The notes: a model not told the origin generated them from the letters alone. Shown: positions 11,171-24,161, counted from the stretch's first letter. The stretch: DNA of 64,000 nucleotides from Palaemon carinicauda (GCF_036898095.1 NC_090728.1:87351435-87415434); one strand, 5' to 3'. A program made the numbers and translations.

Positions 11171-11454
11171 AGTCCGACTGAGAGGCAGATCACTCCTGAC
11201 ACTAAGGACTAGTGCTATCCCGGACACATCATTGGTCCCGGCAAGCCGGATACAGCAGTTGAGGATCTGTCTTGAGGGCAGACATGAATGTATCCCTGCT
11301 AAAATCTTATGGCTTGTCTTTTAGCAAAAGTGATATCTCCTATAAATAGCGAGGGTTTGTATAAAGTGACAGAACAATTCATTTTTAATCTAACTTAACT
11401 TATTGCTTATCTTCGAAAAAAAAAAAATATGGGAAAGGACCTAGTAAGAGATAC
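11171..11454. other. Intron sequence with a TATA-box-like motif
   Basis: No gene. TATAAATAG occurs at 11341-11349 within CTCCTATAAATAGCGAGGG, a good TATA-box match that could belong to a decayed retroelement promoter continuing from the minisatellite unit. Confidence 0.4.
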
Positions 11455-11652
11455 CTTCTGAACAAGAGTAGCTGCTCGAACACGTGTCTCCTCTATAGAA
11501 GCTGCGCTTGATCCTGGAAGTGGTTGTAGCAACTTGGCCAATAAGGGAAAGAGTACTTTGTTAAAACAAGACTCCCATTCTCCAGCACTTAGTGCCTGTA
11601 AGTCATGATTCAGGAGTGCTCGCTGCAGGTATGTCATTGCCATATTTCGTAC
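11455..11652 (-). CDS. GBF1: GBF1 exon (fourth in the window), HDS-region segment
   Basis: A 198-base exon on the minus strand. It starts after AAAG at the acceptor (11653-11654) and ends before GTATCT at 11454. It encodes 66 residues beginning VRNMAMTYLQRALL and containing EWESCFNKVLFPLL and EETRVRA, a recognisable conserved stretch of GBF1/garz, the large Sec7-family exchange factor that activates ARF GTPases at cis-Golgi membranes. This part lies C-terminal to the Sec7 domain in the HDS helical-repeat region. Phase is 0 at both ends, and it joins in frame to the exon at 18619-18777 (CCDSRTT then VRNMAM). The splice sites are inferred from consensus and reading frame. Downstream exons lie beyond the left edge or were not found. 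Confidence 0.92.
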
Positions 11653-11763
11653 CTTTAAAAAAAACATGATTAAACTTTTATTCTCAAAATAGAAAGGAGC
11701 ATAACATGTTAATACAAAGAAAATACAAATCTTATTCCATAACTACAGTTCATGAAAAAAGAC

Positions 11764-12170
11764 AAAATTTTGATAATAAGATTTGTTATTTCTATACTTA
11801 CCTGATGTTTATATGGTTCTCTCCAGAAGCTTGGTTTATTGATATTTACCCATGAAAAAAAAAAATTCATTCTTTTCTATAAACACATGTCTCTAGTAAA
11901 GTAATGCAACACACAATAGCTGTTAATAGCACGAAGCAAAGCACCAAGGACTCTTTCTTATTTCAGTTTCAAAATCGAACTATTCCCTATCCTCTTGACA
12001 TCACAAGTCAGTGCAGAGGAAACTGGTATGTACATAGAGGAAACTGGTATGTACATATATGAAAATCAGGTATGTATAGCAATAAAAAATGTTATCATTA
12101 AAATTTAATTTTTTTCTATAAACCTCCCTGATGTTCATATTGCTAACTCCTACAGTTTGATGGAGGTTGA
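11764..12170. repeat. Dispersed repeat R1 (copy 1) with inverted arms
   Basis: The left arm at 11764-11805 (ending TTTCTATACTTACCTGATG) is the inverted complement, with a few mismatches, of 12063-12104 (AATCAGGTATGTATAGCAAT onward). A further direct copy of the arm follows at about 12110-12155. Related sequence recurs at 19540-19790 and 21695-21960, including the shared CCTGATGTTCATATTGCTTC block and a TCTAGTAAAGTAATG block. The middle contains a 20-base tandem duplication (AGAGGAAACTGGTATGTACAT, about 12015-12055). No coding capacity. It could be the terminal palindrome of a further DIRS-like family. Confidence 0.65.
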
Positions 12171-12247
12171 AAGCCAGTGTACGAGAGATATAGGTAAATT
12201 ATTTGCCTCAATAGGCGTGGGAGGAGATAATGATAATGATGATAAAA
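12171..12247 (+). mobile_element. Short 3' end fragment of the RTE-like LINE family
   Basis: TTGCCTCAATAGGCGTGGGAGGAG followed by GATAATGATAATGATGAT matches the 3' end at 54695-54750 (TTGCGTCAATAAGCGTGGGAGG and a GAT-repeat tail) and the minus-strand end near 23200. This is a severely 5'-truncated insertion. Confidence 0.65.
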
Positions 12248-12381
12248 TAATTAGAATTCTAGACTCACTGGTCTAGATTAGTGGTAACAAAATCATTGAC
12301 ATATGGGATTCATGATTGTTTTTCTTAAGATATTTTGAATGTTTTGAAAATAAAAATCATAAATATAAAAGGCCACATTAC

Positions 12382-12511
12382 CAACAGCATCTATAGGACC
12401 AAGAGCCAAGAAATTTTGATAAACAAACCATAATTCTTCCAGATGATGTTCAGTGAACCCCACCATGATACTCCAATGAGCTGCCGCTATAACTCTTTCA
12501 AAGCAAGATTT
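12382..12511 (-). other. Unassigned exon-like open segment with consensus splice sites
   Basis: Minus strand. TTATTGCAG precedes 12511 and GTAATG follows 12382, bracketing 130 bases open in one frame (starting KSCFERVIAAAHWSIM). The residues look protein-like rather than compositional, with no low complexity and a balanced mix. I do not recognise the family. Its length is not a multiple of three and the GBF1 exons on either side are both phase 0, so including it would shift the GBF1 frame. It may be a stray exon of an old insertion, a poison exon, or chance. Confidence 0.35.
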
Positions 12512-13236
<725 letters not shown>

Positions 13237-13553
13237 AAGTGGAACCTCTACATACGATTGTTCAAACACCCGAAGTAAAATTCGATCAAATTTTTCATCT
13301 CGACACCCAAAGTCATGCTTCAACGTCCGACGTAGATCATACGTGTAGAATTTTCTTGAAGCGTCGGTCGTAGTTTCTTGTTTACGCCGGTAGACGGCAG
13401 CACGTCAGAGCGACACCATTGAGCGTCGCATCAGTTCTCGGTGCTCACGCACATCCTGTAGTTGTCCTCTGTTCTGTCCGCTATTAACAGTGCTTATTAT
13501 CTTCCTTTTCTCACGTTTACATTTTGATTGTATGTATAACCATGGGTCCTTAA

Positions 13554-15215
13554 ATGCTTAGTTTCGGTACAGGTATTAGTAGAGGTAAGAAAAGGAACAA
13601 GGCAATGCTTTCATTAAAATTGAAGCAAGAAATTATAGAAAAACATGAGCGCGGCGTGCGTGTGAATGACCTGGCTAAACAATATGGCTGGAATATGTCT
13701 ACGATCTCGACGATCATCAAGCAGAAGGCAGCCATTAAAGCAGTCAAACCATCAAAGGGGAACACCATTATTTCAAAACGTCGTAGCCCTACCCTAGAAG
13801 AGATGGAACGCCTTTTATTGATATGGATAAAGGGCAAAGATATTGTTGGCGATACGATCACTGAAACAATCATTTGTGAGAAGGCCAGCGCTATCTATTG
13901 TGACTTGAAGGCGGCGAGCTCTGGGGGTGACGTGGGGGAGGGTTCAACTGATCCTACAACGGAGGAATTCAAGGCGTCGCCGCGGTTGGTTCGAGAAATT
14001 TAAGAGATGGACCGGGATTCATTCAGTTGTTCAGCACGGAGAGGCTTCAAGTTCGGACACCAAGGCTGCTACCGATTTTGTTAAGAAGTTCGAAAAGATC
14101 GTGGAGTATGAAGGCTACGTAGAGCAGCAAGTTTTCAATTGTGATGAAACCGGTCTGTTTTAGAAAAAGATGCCTAGTCGAACATACATCACCGCCAAAG
14201 AGAAGAAAATGCCTGGACATAAGTCTATGAAGGATTGGTTGACTCTTGCCCTCTGTGCCAACGCCAGCAGGACTACAAAATAAAACCGTTATTGGTTTAT
14301 CATTCCGAAAACCCTAGGGCATTTAAGGCACATAGTCAATAAGGACATGCTGTATGTACTCTGGCGAGCTAATTCTAAGGCTTTGGTTACTAGGCATTTC
14401 TTTGTTGAATGGGTAAACCTAGTTTTCGGCCCTGCTGTCAAGAAGTTCCTTCAGGAGAGGAATTAGCCTTCAAAGTGCTTGCTTTGCTTGGGTAAAGCTC
14501 CCGCTTACCCTCCAGGACACGAAGATGATATCATCAACCAGTTAAAATTCATCAGAGTGCTGTATCTTCCACTGAACACCACCCCTATCCTCCAGCCCAT
14601 GGACCAGCAAGTCATCTCAAATTTTAAGAAGCTCTACACCAAGCACTTATTTAAGCAGTGCTTTAACGTCACGCAAAGCACCAATATTCTGGAGAAGCCA
14701 TTTCAATATCGTGCACTGCTTGAAGATCATAGATCAGGCTTTGGGAGGGAGTAACTCGACGGACACTGAATTCAGCTTGGAAGAAGCTTTGGCCTGATGC
14801 TGTTTCTCCCAGAGATTTTGAAGGTTTTGGCCCTGAGCCTGAACCTGTGCGTAGATGAGGAAGAAGTATTAGAGATTTTATCCCTTGGAAGTCCATGGGT
14901 CTGGAAGTCGATGCAAATGACATCACCGAACTCGTCAAGGAGCATCATGAAGAGCTCACCACCGATGAAATCAAGGAGCTGCATGTCATGCAGAATGATG
15001 AGTTCCAAGCGCAGTTGAGTGAGTCGGAGGACATCGAGGAGGTAGAGCCCATCTTAAAGTTCGCTAAAATAAGAGAGATATTACCACATCATCAACATGT
15101 GGTTGATTTCATTGATAAGTATCACCCACAGAAACTTCAGGTTTGCCGTGTAGATTCGCAATTCGATGATGTCTGCTTAACCCATTCCAAAAAAAATTCT
15201 GAAAATCTGTACTAA
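13554..15215 (+). pseudogene. Tigger/pogo transposase, inactive
   Basis: A broken transposase of the CENP-B/jerky/Tigger group. The N-terminal helix-turn-helix is clear (KLKQEIIEKHERG then LAKQYGWNMSTISTIIK, from about 13617). A second DNA-binding region is frameshifted near 13920-14020. In the DDE core, the first Asp is present in NCDETGLF (about 14143), directly followed by TAG at 14161-14163. The second is lost: the usual DNAPAH block reads GKAPAY (about 14490). The third is kept in LQPMDQQV (about 14595). Stops at 14281 and 14464 add to the decay. Loss of the second catalytic Asp means it could not transpose even if translated. Confidence 0.85.
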
Positions 15216-15243
15216 ACGACTTTCTCTAGATAGTTTCTTTTAA

Positions 15244-15903
15244 GGGGACCATCCACCATGGGGTATTGACATAACTTTCAGAAATCGAAAATCGTTTTAT
15301 TGCTTCTATGTATGCGTAAACATGTCGTACATACTCCCCAGAAGTTTCAGCCAATTATTTTTACAAATAACAAAGATATAGAGGTTTTTAAATGATGACG
15401 TCATCCTTACTGTGTCGTCTGCATGACTGAGTTTGACAAAATCGTCTTTGTGTATTAATTTTGCATAAATATAGCGATTTTTTCACTTATATTTCGATCT
15501 ATCGTACGTCTGGCAGAAATGGAAGGCATTGGTAGAGTGTAGATGAACGAAGTCTACTCCTACAATAACAGAAGCCAAAGTTGCCAAAGATGTATAGAAG
15601 TTATAATGTATGCGTTTGTTTACTTGAAGTTCGTATGTACATTGTGTTTCCACAACGCCCTCGGGAACATTTATAGCAAGGCCAATGTTACCTAAGGTTA
15701 TAGAAAGAACAAATAGTCAATCATTTATCCAAACAATGAAATATAGCGGTCTTTAAATGATGACATCATCCTTATGGCGTCGTCTGTATGACTGAGTTTT
15801 GACAGATGCGCAGTTCTCTCTCTCTCTCTCTCTCTCTCTGCTCTCTCTCTCTCCTCTCTCTCTCTCTCGAATTATTTACCACTGCTATTTATACAAATAC
15901 TTT

Positions 15904-15961
<58 letters not shown>

Positions 15962-16044
15962 ATCTCTCTCTCTCCTCTCTCTCCTCTCCTTCTCTCCTCT
16001 CTCTCTCTCTCATCTCTCTCTCCTCTCCCTCTCTCTCTCTCCTC

Positions 16045-16100
<56 letters not shown>

Positions 16101-16157
16101 TCTCTCTCCTCATAATTTAAAACTCCTATTTATACAAATACTATGATAACAATGTTC

Positions 16158-16202
<45 letters not shown>

Positions 16203-16296
16203 CTCTCTCTCTCTCTCCTCTCTTCTCCTCTCTCTCTCTCTCTCTCTCTCTCCTCAATTTGAACTGCCATCTATATCAGCCAAATGCTTTCATGAT

Positions 16297-16335
<39 letters not shown>

Positions 16336-17296
16336 GAAATCTCGTACTTCTGGCAGAAATGAAAGGCATTGGTAGAGGGTAGGTGAATGAAAACTACCAG
16401 CTACGAAAACATCAGCAAAGTTTCCAAAGACATATATAAATTATAATGCATGTGTTTATTTACTTGAAGTTCGTATGTTGATTGTGCTTTCACAACGTCC
16501 TCTGGAATTTTATAGCAATGCCAATGTTACATAAGGTGATAGAAAGAACAAAAAGTAAGTGGACAACAAGAAAAGAGAACCAAGAAAGAGGGAAACATGG
16601 ATAAGAGTACAAAGCTGAAACCTGCTAGCTAAAACACTGGCAACAATTAGAGATCGCTGGCAACTCATAACATAGGAATAGTAAACTGAGGGTTCAAATA
16701 CCTCCTTTAGGGTGCAATTATGTAGGAATAAACAATAAAAGTTATCATAATAATATTATCCTGATTTCTTTTAGAAAAGAAGCAAAAGTTTGCTGCAAAT
16801 CTTTGGGAGCTCATAACTCAAAAACATACTTATTCCCACTTAGGTACATTTTTCTCACTTACTTGTTGTTCGATATTAGAGAAAAAGATATCATTGAAAA
16901 GAAGAATAAAAATCCCACAATTCTGTAAGACAAAATTTTGATTTTCGTTTTACATTTTTTTTCACGATTATTTTCCGTCTAGACGAGGAAAAAAAATAAA
17001 AATTCATTAAAAAAGAAACAGAAAGGAAAATCAAAATTCTGTCTGACAGAATTGTTCGGTTGTTAGAGTAGTTTTTGTGGTATAAGTTTCAATACAATTG
17101 GTATTATAGTAGTGGGGAAAAATGTACCTAAATATTTTTTTTAAATCATGATTTTTGCTAATAAATCCAAAAGTTTTTGATCAAATGACTTGAAATTTTT
17201 ATACGATGAAGGTATCATATATGTCTAAAACATATATTGAAATTGTGTAATTTGGATCATTAGAAAAAAAAATGGCGGACATGGCGGACGGTCCCA
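15244..17296. mobile_element. TTAA-flanked non-autonomous transposon, family T2 copy 1
   Basis: TTAA at 15240-15243 and at 17297-17300. The left end GGGGACCATCCACCATG is inverted at the right end, which read inward is TGGGACCGTCCGCCATG. It lies inside Tigger element 1, so it is younger. No transposase frame. The interior shares long stretches with 24162-25927 (TGGCAGAAATGGAAGGCATT, GCATGACTGAGT, TCGTATGTACATTGTG). In this copy that interior is internally duplicated around a (CT)n tract: 15340-15560 recurs, diverged, at 15730-15805 and 16338-16560. Confidence 0.85.
15814..16338. repeat. Complex (CT)n tract with repeated ATTTATACAAATAC islands
   Basis: Blocks of pure and interrupted CT are separated by three short islands. 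Two share CTATTTATACAAATAC (about 15881-15902 and 16127-16143) and the third is related (16255-16290). This suggests unequal exchange of a larger unit containing CT plus island. The Ser-Leu frames here are artefacts of the repeat. Confidence 0.95.
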
Positions 17297-17851
17297 TTAA
17301 AAAATCTACAAAGCGGTCTAGTGATCGTGATGAAGAGAAAGAAAGTGAAGCAAATAAAACTAAGATTAAATTGAGTGAAAGTGATGAAAATTAAAAATCA
17401 AAAATAAAAAAAATAAAAAACAAATATAAAATATAAAAGTTGAAAAAGAATAAATAAGCTAAGTTAGGCTAAAGTTCACGTAGTGTAAGTTAGAGTAAGT
17501 TACGGTACGTTATCGCAGTCACCATCTCTACCTCCTCGCCGACCGTCTGTCTCCTCCTGCGTAGCAATTCCTACACCTGCATTGGCCTGTCTCTAAGGTA
17601 AAGTGACATTAAAAACCTTTTTTTTATTTACTATTTCTTTATAATTATTCTTTTTTACATCTTTCTTATATAATGCAATTGTATTATTGTTATGTGTAAT
17701 TATGTGTAGTAGCTTATTAAGGAGTTATCATAGGTTTTTGGGCTGTGGAACAAATTATACAAATTACAGTGTATTATTATGGGAATATTTGGTCCAACGT
17801 ACGAAGCAGTTCCCGGAACGAAATAAGATCGTATGTAAAGGTTCCACTGTG

Positions 17852-17873
17852 TATATATGTGTATATATATACA

Positions 17874-17922
<49 letters not shown>
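17852..17922. repeat. (TA)n microsatellite at right end of Tigger element 1
   Basis: Starts with TATATATGTGTATATATATACAGTATATA then pure TA. With 13117-13232 it forms the two halves of a TA array split by the transposon. Confidence 0.95.
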
Positions 17923-17925
<3 letters not shown>

Positions 17926-18476
17926 TAGAAGATGAAACTTTCTCATGTACTAATTTTAAAATATAAAATTCTCTACCTAATGGTTTTAAATGAAAAAAAT
18001 CAGTCAATAAATTAGAAAGAAGTATGAGTTTGAAGTAACACACCCAAAAAGTTTCAATGGGACTGAGTCATGCCCCTAACTTCTATTCAGCCTTTGCACC
18101 AATGCAGTTAACAGGAGAGGGAATGAGTAGGCCAGAATCATCTATCATGTTGAAAATTATAAAATCTAATTCCTAGTACCAGGCAAGATGCAAAAACATA
18201 TCTGAGCAATCCCGGTACCACAGTAATCAAAATTAACAAACCAAATAATCTAGTTAACTCTCTGAAAAGAATAATAAGGAGATTATTGTAAATTAAGCCT
18301 TTGCTCTTTCAAATTAGATACATTGTGAACCCAGAGGTTAGGAGAGTTCCTGGGTCACCAGTCACAGAGTCTATGCAGAAAACATACATTTGGCAATTCC
18401 AGGAGGGGAGGGTATAGGGTATAGAGGGAAAATTAAATTTTTTACAAGTAAAAAAGCTCACACTTCATATATATAT
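17923..18476. other. GBF1 intron, no gene recognised
   Basis: AT-rich intronic sequence between the Tigger right flank and the next TA array. No coding segment, splice-site pair or element end was recognised. Confidence 0.5.
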
Positions 18477-18483
18477 ATATACA

Positions 18484-18571
<88 letters not shown>
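18477..18571. repeat. (TA)n microsatellite with internal CAGTATA
   Basis: About 95 bases of TA with ATATACAGTATATA near 18480. It lies 48 bases downstream (in gene sense) of a GBF1 exon, close to the 5' splice site. Confidence 0.96.
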
Positions 18572-18572
<1 letters not shown>

Positions 18573-18618
18573 CAATGTATCCTAAAGGCAAGATACATCA
18601 AAATAGGAAATTTCTTAC

Positions 18619-18777
18619 CGTAGTGCGTGAATCACAACAATATCTGGCTATTCCTTGCAGAAGAGGGCAGAGGGCCTGAGACCACAATGATATCAAAGAG
18701 GCTGATGGTGATGACCCATCCTCAATACCAACAATCTGGCCCGATGCTGTATGTAATGTATCCATTAAATCTAGTAA
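18619..18777 (-). CDS. GBF1: GBF1 exon (third in the window)
   Basis: A 159-base exon (53 codons, phase 0 at both ends) on the minus strand, between an acceptor ending CCCAACAG (18778-18780) and a donor GTAAGA (18618). It starts LLDLMDTLHTASG and ends LCPLLQGIARYCCDSRTT. LLDLMxTLHT and CPLLQGIAxxCCD are strongly conserved in animal GBF1 between the acidic linker and the HDS helical repeats. It joins in frame to the exon at 51898-52091 (QQVSEK then LLDLMD) across a roughly 33.1-kb intron, and to 11455-11652 across about 7 kb. Confidence 0.93.
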
Positions 18778-19539
18778 CTGTTGGGAATATAGACAAACAT
18801 TAATTTCGACCAGGCCCGAATATGGTACAATTAAAAGTGAAGAATTATTGTATTAATAGCTATACCATAACAGACAGTATATCTTATGAGTTTTTGCAAT
18901 ACATTCACCCCTCATACCTCGCGGGTCTGCTATTTTAAAATATTATTCGCAGAGAGGGCCTGGCATTCCATAAAAGAATATTAAGGGGTATCTATTCATC
19001 ATTACAGAGCAACAAATACAAAACAGGCCTTAACAAAAATACAAAATCTCATAAGTGTCACACAAATACTTGAATAAAAGTAATTTCAATAAAATCTATT
19101 GTTTCAATACTTCACTGAAGCCACACATTTTCAATGTCTATCATCAAAGAATAAAATTAATTCCCTCTCTCCCTCACTCTATTTGCCTTCCCCCCTAGTT
19201 TGTTATAGTTGGGCAAGCCAATATTGGATTGAGGATTTTTCATATTAAAGTCAGATTCAAGCACAAAAAATCTCTACACCACTGACCAGTGGGGAGTCAT
19301 GGGGTAATTAAGTGAACCACTGGTAGTGTAAGTATTGAAACTATAAACTTTAACTTCTATAAATTTTACCTGAGCTTTACTTTCCTGATTTCAACCTCTT
19401 ATGGAGGTATGAAAGTGAGGGAAAGAGGCTAAAGAAACTATCCTAAAACTAAATTTTCAAAACCCTACAAAACGAGCTCACCTTTAAACTTGATTATTAT
19501 TCCATCAGTTTACCTTTATAAAAACAACTTTAATAATAA
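18778..19539. other. GBF1 intron, no gene recognised
   Basis: AT-rich sequence with no coding segment I can support on either strand. Confidence 0.5.
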
Positions 19540-19790
19540 ACTTCTTTATTTCTATACTCTCCTGATGTTCATATTGCTTCTTCTCGAGAAGTTTGAGTTT
19601 TTCAACATTTATTCCTAAAATCTATAAAAAATACTGTATTTCCCATTTTCTTTCCTTTCAATGGGCACATGCCTCTAGTAAAGTAATGAGACACACCAGC
19701 AGTTAATGACAAGAAATGAAGGCCCAGGGCTTCGTTATTTTATTTCTCTTCAACATGAGGACAACATAATGTACCCCTCTTCCAGACTAT
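19540..19790. repeat. Dispersed repeat R1 (copy 2)
   Basis: TTTCTATACTCTCCTGATG (about 19549) followed by TTCATATTGCTTCTTCTCGA, then a CCTCTAGTAAAGTAATGAG block at about 19670, in the same order as at 11764 and 21695. It has no reading frame and no clear inverted partner. Confidence 0.6.
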
Positions 19791-21694
19791 GATAAGTTTC
19801 ATTGCATTTTAAGTTTCCTTCATCTTGATTTGTTAGTATTTACTATAAAGAGATAGTACTATGATTTAAATTACCATTGCAATTGCCTCACTATTCCTTA
19901 CAAGGAAAGTATGTTTTAAGTTTAAGTGCTAATGACTTACTTTTAATTCAGAGGGAAATCCAGAGGTGGTTAGCTAGTAGTTTATAGTGGGTATAATGAC
20001 TAATATGATATGCCATCGTTTTTTCATAATACACACAACTAGCCAAATTTTGATAGTAATGTGCTTCAAAGCTCTTAACTTACTGTATTTATCTTCCTCT
20101 GCTTAATCTCAGAAGGCCAATGTGTCTTTACTTGTAAGCGATAATTTTGGTATTACCTGGCTGGTGTCTTACCCTAACCTGATGAAGGGTAATATCGTTC
20201 CATTCATTAAGGGTTCTGACTGTTCACAACGTATTAAAATATCAAGGCGAGATCCTCTTGTAGATCCGAGACTTCTTTATTTACACTGGATACTTTTGGT
20301 ACTTGACACAAGAATTCCCACATACCTAGTCATTATTTTAGATGACTAGATTGTGCGGTAGTCTGGAACCTAATATCCCTCCCACTTGCTGAAGTAAGCT
20401 TTTAGTAAACTTTTTTTTTTTTATTTATGGATGGCATTTCATATAGTATGATTCACTTAGTTGAAGCTCATCAGTTTCATCAGGTTTTGGACGGCAGTGC
20501 ACTTCCTTCCCCTGTTAGCTCAGTATGTTAATAACTTTTTACCGAAATTAGTCTTGCTTGTAAAAATGCTTGAAACAATAGTAGGATTTTATCTTTTTAG
20601 TGGAAGAAATCTTATATCGTTACATGGGAAAAAGAATAATTAATAAAATAACAAGGAAGAAATGCACATAAAAATATATAGTAAGTAGACTAGAGGTGTC
20701 GTTGAGAAAGCTTTGCCTTGACCTTGAAATTGTACCTGAGCATATGAGCAGCAGTTCCCACACCAGTTATAAATAATATAAACAAACAGGTAGCATTCTT
20801 AGACTTTTGATTTATCCTTCTTTGCAGGAGGATGAGGAGGAACAAACAATTGAAAATACTACTTTTAAACCTTACATTCCTTATTGAAAATTTCTTGAAT
20901 TAAAGTTTTGATGGTGTTTTATTCCTTAAGTATTCAGAGACAACTATTTGCCAGACTATGTACACTTCTCAATTTTCCCTCTTTGTTGAGAGGAGAGTTG
21001 TTAATTTGTTATCTTAATTACAGCGAAAGGCTAGTGATTCTAGTCTTGTATAGTCATTACGCCTTAATTCCTCAGAAGTTGTACCCTGTACTAGAATAGG
21101 TTATTTAACATTGTTTTAAAGTAAATTTAATTTAATCCTTGGAGCCCATCATTATTGCTAATAAACAAAAATCTTTAAATGAAGGGGTTTTTGCAAGCTG
21201 GTTTTTCTAAAGTATTGCTGTTTGTAGACAATAATGTAGAAAAGTATTCTTGAAATACTTTTCTTGGCATTTTATAAAATAAAGGTTACATCTTTAGTGG
21301 AATTTCAAAAGCCAAATATTTTCATTTAAGATAATAATTCAGGCCTAACATACCCCATTTAAAACCATAGCCTACCTCTTCAGGTGGGAGCTAGCAGTTT
21401 TAGTGCATCATATACTATGGGCTCTGATGGTACATGGCACCTTCCAAGTTTGAGATCCTATTGAAGAGCAGTGAATATTTCACTTCACTTTTTACACTTC
21501 TACTGAATAACCCTTGCACTCACGCATTTGTGAGAGAAAGGACCAAGATAATAACCTGGATACTTATAACCCTCCTCTCTCCAAAATAATTACCTCTACT
21601 CCATACAACCGCTCATCTCTCAAGTACTTAGATGGTAGTCACACAATTTTATTACTCGCATTGTTGAAATAAGCACCGTTTAAAAAACTAGTAT
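19791..21694. other. GBF1 intron, no gene recognised
   Basis: Open frames of 60-75 residues (20122, 20461, 20908) have no family resemblance and no flanking splice signals strong enough to call. Nothing further is supported. Confidence 0.5.
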
Positions 21695-21960
21695 TATTAC
21701 TTATATAAACTTCACCTGATGTTCCCATTGCTTCTTCTCCAGTAGCTAAATTAAATCAACACTTACCGGAAAAATCTTTAAAATTTCCCATTTCTTTCCC
21801 TTCAATAAATACGTGCCCTTAAAGTTATGGAACCTTCTAGTGGCAAGTGATAAGAAGCCCAGAACTACACAGCTAGGTAATTCTTTTGTCTTTCAGTTTC
21901 TCTGTCACTTCTGCTTCGATCACACATTCTCCAGATTGTTTACATAACACACATAAAGAT
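21695..21960. repeat. Dispersed repeat R1 (copy 3)
   Basis: CACCTGATGTTCCCATTGCTT followed by CTTCTCCAGTAGC, then a TTTCCCTTCAATAAATACGTG block, collinear with the copies at 11764 and 19540 but more diverged. Confidence 0.55.
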
Positions 21961-23195
21961 GTATCAGAGCCCCGATACCTTTAAATATTTTGGTCCCTTC
22001 AGCTGCTTAACTATTGCAATTTCACAATTCTAGTAGCTCTATATACTGCAACAACTAGCTTGTAGGGCAGAAGACTAGGTGGGTAGTCTTTATCCTGATT
22101 TCCCTCCATACTTAAATTAAGTGCTTCTAATAATTTTCATATTATTTATGAGGATGCCATGGCATATCGTATAATTCCTTTAAATTCTGATGGGGTGAAC
22201 AAAGTTTCAACTAAAGCTCAATAATTTTCATGTTTCAGGCGACAGTGAATGCCGTTCAAGTAACTTGCAAGACTGGCCTCTAGCTCCTCATCGGTTAACA
22301 TTAGGAGGGGTAAATGTAATCCCTAGCAGAGCTACGGCCAAAATTAGTCCTCTACGGGGATACTGCAACCCACTTTTCAAATGGTAAAGTGGGGAATCAG
22401 GAAGTTTGAACTTGGCTCATATACTGCGGTATAGGAAGCGGAATGAGAAGAAAACTCTGAGATAGACAATGAAAGTGAAGAAGTATCGCCTTTTTAAACT
22501 TTGTGTGACCTTATTGCTAAGAAACTGGCTAAGTTAAGTTCAATAATATCTCTTTATATTAAAAGTCTGGTGATTCACGTTCACAGTTAATACTTAGACT
22601 CACTTTAGCACAGAGAGGTACTCACTTGTAAAAGGCTAATTAATTACCTGACCATGTCTTGGATCACAATCTGATGCCAGTGTCGACCAAATCTTTGTGC
22701 CTCAAACGAAAATCTCTAAATTCAGGCAATGGATGTTGGTTAGCTAAAGAGATACTGTTTGTAAGTAATCAGATAAGATCATGCTTGAACCACTTTCCTT
22801 TGCAGATTCTAAATTTGGGGTTATTTTTGGCCTTGTAGAAGAGAAATTTGCAAGACATCAGGATTCGCATTTAATTTTAGATTATCTGACCTGCTTATAA
22901 GACTGCGTCAGAGGAGACCTCCAAAGCATTATCAGCAATTGTGTATTTTGGGCTTAAGAAAAGAATAAATACGTACTTCTATGGTAGGACCAGTATCAGA
23001 GGAACAAAAAAAATTAATTTCTAGACATATTTTAGGGTCTGTGTTAGATGGAGTTAACATTGTTAGAGTAATTACTCAAGTAGAGAACTAAAACTAAATT
23101 CTTTAAGGTTTGTTCTAGAAATACTCAACCTTCCCCTTTAAGATGAAATTTTTCAGCCTTAGACATACCAACAAGAAATCCCTTTCTTTCAATAT
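21961..23195. other. GBF1 intron, no gene recognised
   Basis: No coding segment or element boundary could be supported. Confidence 0.5.
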
Positions 23196-23344
23196 ATAAT
23201 CATCTCCTATGTCTATTGACGCAAAGGGCCTCAGTTAGATTTCACCAGTCGTCTCTATCTTGACTTTTTAAATCAATACTCCTCCATTCATCATCTACTT
23301 TACGCTTCATATTCCTCAGCCAAGTTGGTCTGGGTCTTCCAACC

Positions 23345-24157
23345 CTAGTTGAAAGTTTGGTTAACTAATCTCTCTTGAGGAGTGTGAGGAGCATGCCCAA
23401 ACCATCTCCATCTGCCCCTCACCATGATCTCACCCACATATGGCACTCGAGTAATCTCTCTTATAGTTTCATTTCTAATCCTGTCCTGCCATTCAACTCC
23501 TAATATTCTTCTGATGGCTTTATTCTCAAATCTACAAAATATGTTAGATATTGTTTCATTGTCATACCATGACTCATGTCTATACAGTAACAACAATCTC
23601 CCTAAACTGATATTTAGTCAGATTTTTATGTGTAATTTCAGGCTATTTGATTTCAAAATTTTACTTTACCTAACCCTTGTCTGATTTGCTTTTTTTGATT
23701 TTTCATCAAACTTCAAATCCAAAGGTCCTGTATTAGAGATCAGAGTTCCTAAATATTTCAATGGATCTACCTCATTAATCCTTTTTCCTTCCAATGATAT
23801 TTTGTCTTCCATTGCACATTACGTTTTCATCATCTGTCTTTCTTCTATTTATTTTCAGCCCAACCTCCTGTGATATTTCATGCACTCTGGTAGTAAGCAT
23901 TACAAATCCTGTGTTGTTCTGCTAATAAGGACAGCATTATCAGCATATTCTAGATACACTAACTTTCTAATACCAATCCTCCACCATCTTCAACTGTTCT
24001 ATGCACTACAAAATCCCTGACAATGATAAACATCATAGGTGACAACACATTCCCTTGGAGTACTCCACTGTTCACTGGAAATTCATTTGATATGACTCCA
24101 TTAACATTAACCTTGCACTTACTATGCTCATGCACAGACTTAATCAAATTTACATGT
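23345..24157 (-). pseudogene. RTE-like family 2 ORF2, RT palm and C-terminal part
   Basis: Visible blocks are KHVNLIKSVHEHSKC, FPVNSGVLQGNVLSPMMF (the LRQG-like motif, here LQGN) and later YRHESWYDNETIS, RRILGVEWQDRIRNE, RWRWFGHA. The catalytic FADD segment lies in a frameshifted stretch near 23930-23960 and cannot be read cleanly. Many stops; not functional. Confidence 0.75.
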
Positions 24158-24161
24158 TTAA

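Noticed and set aside
12382..12511. Segment considered as a fifth GBF1 exon
   Set aside because: Exons at 18619 and 11455 already join in phase 0 with conserved residues on both sides; 130 bases between them would break the frame.
15799..16146. Ser-Leu repeat frames
   Set aside because: Translation of (CT)n; no start context or conserved sequence.
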